Shown here in pieces: positions 61,800 to 64,000 of a DNA stretch of 64,000 bases (its first letter is position 1; every line of letters starts with the position of its first letter). Below the pieces are notes generated by a model. The model was not told the origin of the DNA and searched no databases. It was given only the letters and a program-made list of their open reading frames with translations. This DNA comes from Rhodopirellula sp. P2. GTDB taxonomy: Bacteria; Planctomycetota; Planctomycetia; Pirellulales; Pirellulaceae. The stretch lies in the NCBI RefSeq assembly GCF_028768465.1, contig NZ_CP118225.1, forward strand, positions 4,879,001 through 4,943,000, read 5' to 3'. The position numbers and the translations under genes are program-made.

Positions 61800-61892
61800 G
61801 GCAGAACCAAGCCGTGAACCGGAGCGGCGAAGTCGGCCGGATTTGAAATGGACAACCTTTCGTCGCCGCCCGGTTACGGCGGTCGTTGAACT
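61800..61892 (+). other. attC12 (last visible)
   Basis: R'' GGCAGAAC, arms CCGTGAACCGGAGCGGCGA and CGCCGCCCGGTTACGG, R' GTTGAACT. A following cassette would close with AGTTCAAC, which is not seen in the window. Confidence 0.85.
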
Positions 61893-62224
61893 TAATCGAG
61901 TCGTCCGGCGGCACGCTCTCTCCAGTGCACGGGTTGGCAAGCTCTTTCGGTGGGCGGCCGCTTCCTTGCGGGGTGATGGTTGGCATCCCTGCCAACCATG
62001 CATGTTCCATCAGCTTCGCTGACTCGAACTCTGCGGCGGGAACGTGATGGATGACGGCAGTGGCGGTCTTGAAATAGCACGCTCATGGGAAAGAGCGTCT
62101 TCGCCAAGGTTTGATTAAAACGGTTGTAGGACTTGCGCTTTTGGATTTCGCAAGCACTGTGGAATGCTTCCGCACACCGAACCCTCGGAGTGCGATGCTT
62201 CCATCCTGCTTTGAGACAAGTGCA
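61893..62224. other. Region between last attC and second recombinase
   Basis: No complete gene. On minus (about 62085-61870) an open frame without a start reads like a protein piece (AVIHHVPAAEFESAKLMEHA), possibly a gene remnant. It should also contain the left end of the next mobile element, which cannot be fixed here. Confidence 0.4.
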
Positions 62225-63148
62225 ATGGCTCCCTCCGAAGAACATTCTTGCAAGCTGACTCGCCGAATGGCTGAGGACATGCTCATCCGAAACATGGCCC
62301 CCGCGACCATCAAGGCTTACACCTATCACGCCAGAAGGTTTGCCGGCTTCATCGGTAAATCGCTCGGCGAAGCAACCGTCGAAGACGTTAGAACCTTCCA
62401 ACTTTACCTGATCCAAGAGAAGAAGGTCGCCTATAGCTCATTCAACCAAGCGGTTTGCGCGCTACGGTTTCTGTACACGCACACCATCCGGGTCCCTTGG
62501 CCCGTCACGATGGTTCCCTTCGGGAAACGGCCCAAGACCTTGCCGATCGTGCTCAGCCGCCACGAAATCGACAAGCTGCTTCAATGCACACCCAACCTGA
62601 AACACCGAACCTTCCTGATGACGCTCTACTCGGCGGGACTCCGGTTCTCCGAAGCGGCCCATCTGAGGATCGCCGACCTCGATTCGGATCGGATGATGAT
62701 TCACATCCGACACGCCAAGGGAGCCAAGGATCGACTGGTGCCGCTCTCACCCAGACTCTTGAAAGAGCTGAGGATTTACTGGAGCAAGTACAGGCCGACC
62801 GACCTGCTGTTCCCCGGCAACTCAGCGACCAAGACCTACGCCGACACGTCGATTCAAAAAGCCATGAAGCGGTCTGCCGAGAAAGCGGGAATCAAGAAAC
62901 GGGTGTATCCGCATGTGCTCAGGCACTCTTACGCGACCGGACTGCTCGAAGCGGGCGTGGACTTGCTGACGATCAGCAAGTTACTCGGGCACGCGAGTTT
63001 CGTCACCACGATGATCTATCTGCACTGCCGGCGGGAGCACCTTTCCAGCGTCCCCAGTCCACTGGATTGGTTACCGGTGAAGCAACTGCCGACGTATCAG
63101 CCGCCCCAAGAGAACAGCGGGATCTCGGAGACCAACAGCCCAAGCTAA
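62225..63148 (+). CDS. Tyrosine recombinase of a second IS91-type element
   Basis: A 307-residue phage-integrase-type recombinase from the ATG at 62225; an upstream TTG (62111) adds 38 unlikely residues. Core-binding domain at about 10-95. Catalytic residues: R in SAGLRFSEAAHL, HxxR in HVLRHSYATGLLEAG, H in LLGHAS, Y in MIYLHC. It is similar in plan to the recombinase of the six-copy element but clearly distinct in sequence. The transposase frame that follows overlaps its 3' end. Confidence 0.9.
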   Translation: MAPSEEHSCKLTRRMAEDMLIRNMAPATIKAYTYHARRFAGFIGKSLGEATVEDVRTFQLYLIQEKKVAYSSFNQAVCALRFLYTHTIRVPWPVTMVPFGKRPKTLPIVLSRHEIDKLLQCTPNLKHRTFLMTLYSAGLRFSEAAHLRIADLDSDRMMIHIRHAKGAKDRLVPLSPRLLKELRIYWSKYRPTDLLFPGNSATKTYADTSIQKAMKRSAEKAGIKKRVYPHVLRHSYATGLLEAGVDLLTISKLLGHASFVTTMIYLHCRREHLSSVPSPLDWLPVKQLPTYQPPQENSGISETNSPS

Positions 63149-64000
63149 GTCTTGCAGAAATTCTGCGGCTGGGTGCTGCCGGCGCGGTCGACGATTCGAC
63201 GTGCCCTCAAGTCCAAAGCGTGTTGGCGAAGATCTCTTTGTGCCGCACACACGTGATGGGAGGACGCAAGTTCCAGTGTCGCGATTGTGACGAGGTCACG
63301 TCGCTTTACAACTCGTGCGGCGACCGGCATTGCCCGACCTGTAGCGGTGGCAAGCGAGTGGACTTCAACGACAAAGCAACCAAGCTGATCCTGCCCGGCG
63401 TGAATTACTACCAAGTCGTGTTCACTTTGCCAAGCGAGTTGTCTGAGTTGGCGTTGGCGAATCGAGAAGAGATGGCAGACCTGCTGGTTGGTTCGGCTTG
63501 GAAGAGTCTTTCAACACAGCTCAAAGCGGAGCAAGACTACGATCCGGCGGCCATCTCGGTGCTGCATACCTGGAATCAAAAACTGGAAGCTCACTGGCAC
63601 GTGCACTTGTTGGTTCCCGGCGAAGGGCCCCGTCTCAACCATCGTAAAGGGCTCAGTGGTGCAGGTTGGAAGCAAGCGACGGCGCCGCCGGATGCCAAAA
63701 ACTCCGATGGCTTTCACTTGGTTCGTGCTGCCGCACTTCGCGAGACCTACAGAACCAGAGCGATCGCGAAACTTCGACGACTTCGCCGGGCAGGCAAGCT
63801 GAAGCTGGGCGGCAAGTTTGAACATCTCCAAGAAGACGAGCACTGGGATGCATTCATCGAGAAGCTGGAATCGAAAAACTGGGTGGCCTTCATCCAGCCG
63901 CCTCCGGCCGCCACGAGCAGTGCCACTCAAGTGGTCAACTACCTGACGCGTTACCTGACCGGCGGTCCGATCAGCGACCACCGAATCACTTCGGCCAATG
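63067..64000 (+). CDS. IS91-family HUH/Y2 transposase, runs off the window
   Basis: The N-terminal part of a rolling-circle transposase, open to the right edge. Seen: zinc-binding CRDCDEV...SCGDRHCPTCSGGK, HUH motif HWHVHLLVPGEG and the YxxxY pair in VNYLTRYLTGGPISDH. The start is uncertain: the frame overlaps the recombinase end, with a TTG at 63067 as a candidate and no ATG before the conserved part. This suggests translational coupling. The two-gene layout matches the 2642-bp element, but the sequence belongs to another branch. Confidence 0.85.
   Translation, partial: MVTGEATADVSAAPREQRDLGDQQPKLSLAEILRLGAAGAVDDSTCPQVQSVLAKISLCRTHVMGGRKFQCRDCDEVTSLYNSCGDRHCPTCSGGKRVDFNDKATKLILPGVNYYQVVFTLPSELSELALANREEMADLLVGSAWKSLSTQLKAEQDYDPAAISVLHTWNQKLEAHWHVHLLVPGEGPRLNHRKGLSGAGWKQATAPPDAKNSDGFHLVRAAALRETYRTRAIAKLRRLRRAGKLKLGGKFEHLQEDEHWDAFIEKLESKNWVAFIQPPPAATSSATQVVNYLTRYLTGGPISDHRITSAN

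Larger units (their letters stand above)
34330..61892 (+). other. Chromosomal integron with degraded integrase and IS-filled cassette array
   Basis: Spans the integrase remnant, the probable attI junction and 12 attC sites. Cassettes are defined by matching end boxes: GTTATTGC/GCAATAAC, GTTATTTG/CAAATAAC, GTTCCTCG/CGAGGAAC, GTTCGCCG/CGGCGAAC, GTTATCGA/CCGATAAC (7 of 8), GTTCGCCG/CGGCGAAC, GTTATCCG/CGGATAAC, GTTCCCCG/CGGGGAAC, GTTATCGC/GCGATAAC, GTTACCCG/CGGGTAAC and GTTCTGCC/GGCAGAAC. Such pairing is required if each cassette once circularised. Only the cassette with the gene at 52266 fails the test. Intact mobile elements make up more than half of the span. Confidence 0.88.

Noticed and set aside
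61783-62416. Minus-strand frames across the last attC and the left of the second recombinase
   Set aside because: They cross attC12 and the recombinase start; one segment looks protein-like but has no start codon, so it is at most a remnant.

Overview
The window looks like chromosomal DNA of a planctomycete of the Rhodopirellula/Pirellulaceae type. The evidence is a Tat-exported DUF1552 protein paired with a multi-domain DUF1587/1592/1588/1585 cytochrome-like protein, a Pirellula-style REP-associated transposase, a cassette gene beginning with the planctomycete MRFTTRNLL-type leader, and G+C-rich genes with short intergenic palindromes. No rRNA, tRNA or CRISPR array was found.

Region 1 (1-34054) is ordinary backbone. 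In order it carries: a PH-domain membrane protein, the DEAH helicase HrpA and a VTT/DedA-type membrane protein; a secreted His-rich protein; a zinc-ribbon/RDD membrane protein; a RAYT transposase with its repeat family; argJ; an ABC-2 exporter pair; a translationally coupled signalling pair (degenerate kinase with HPt, and REC-PAS-GGDEF-EAL); a PP2C phosphatase; an EEP-family hydrolase; an FKBP lipoprotein; a sugar-handling cluster (isomerase, RbsD/FucU mutarotase, SLC13 carrier, SMP-30 lactonase); the DUF1552/DUF1592 pair; and a compact SPFH - SpeD - DUF4178 - small TM protein - DUF350 operon.

Region 2 (about 34330-61892) is the most unusual part: an old chromosomal integron. A broken integron integrase (minus strand) is followed by a probable attI junction (35653) and 12 attC sites that delimit 11 or 12 cassettes, mostly small proteins of unknown function plus one class C beta-lactamase-like hydrolase. 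The cassettes are recognised by an internal test: the 8-bp box that opens a cassette (GTTNNNNN) is the reverse complement of the box that closes it (NNNNNAAC). Nine of the eleven testable cassettes match perfectly, one matches 7/8, and one fails and marks a rearrangement.

Mobile elements have entered the attC sites. A 2642-bp IS91-like element (tyrosine recombinase plus HUH/Y2 transposase) is present six times: three tandem copies on minus, two tandem copies on plus and one diverged copy on minus. Two of the insertions lie immediately after the AAC of the attC R'' box. An ORF-less group II intron (minus strand, 717 bp) splits another attC, and an IS30 element sits between a cassette gene and its attC. 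The single cassette between the inverted IS arrays is flipped; restoring it rebuilds a perfect attC across the left IS junction. With the integrase dead, later change in this array was probably driven by these elements and by homologous recombination between them.

Region 3 (61893-64000) holds a second, different recombinase/IS91-type transposase pair that runs off the right edge.
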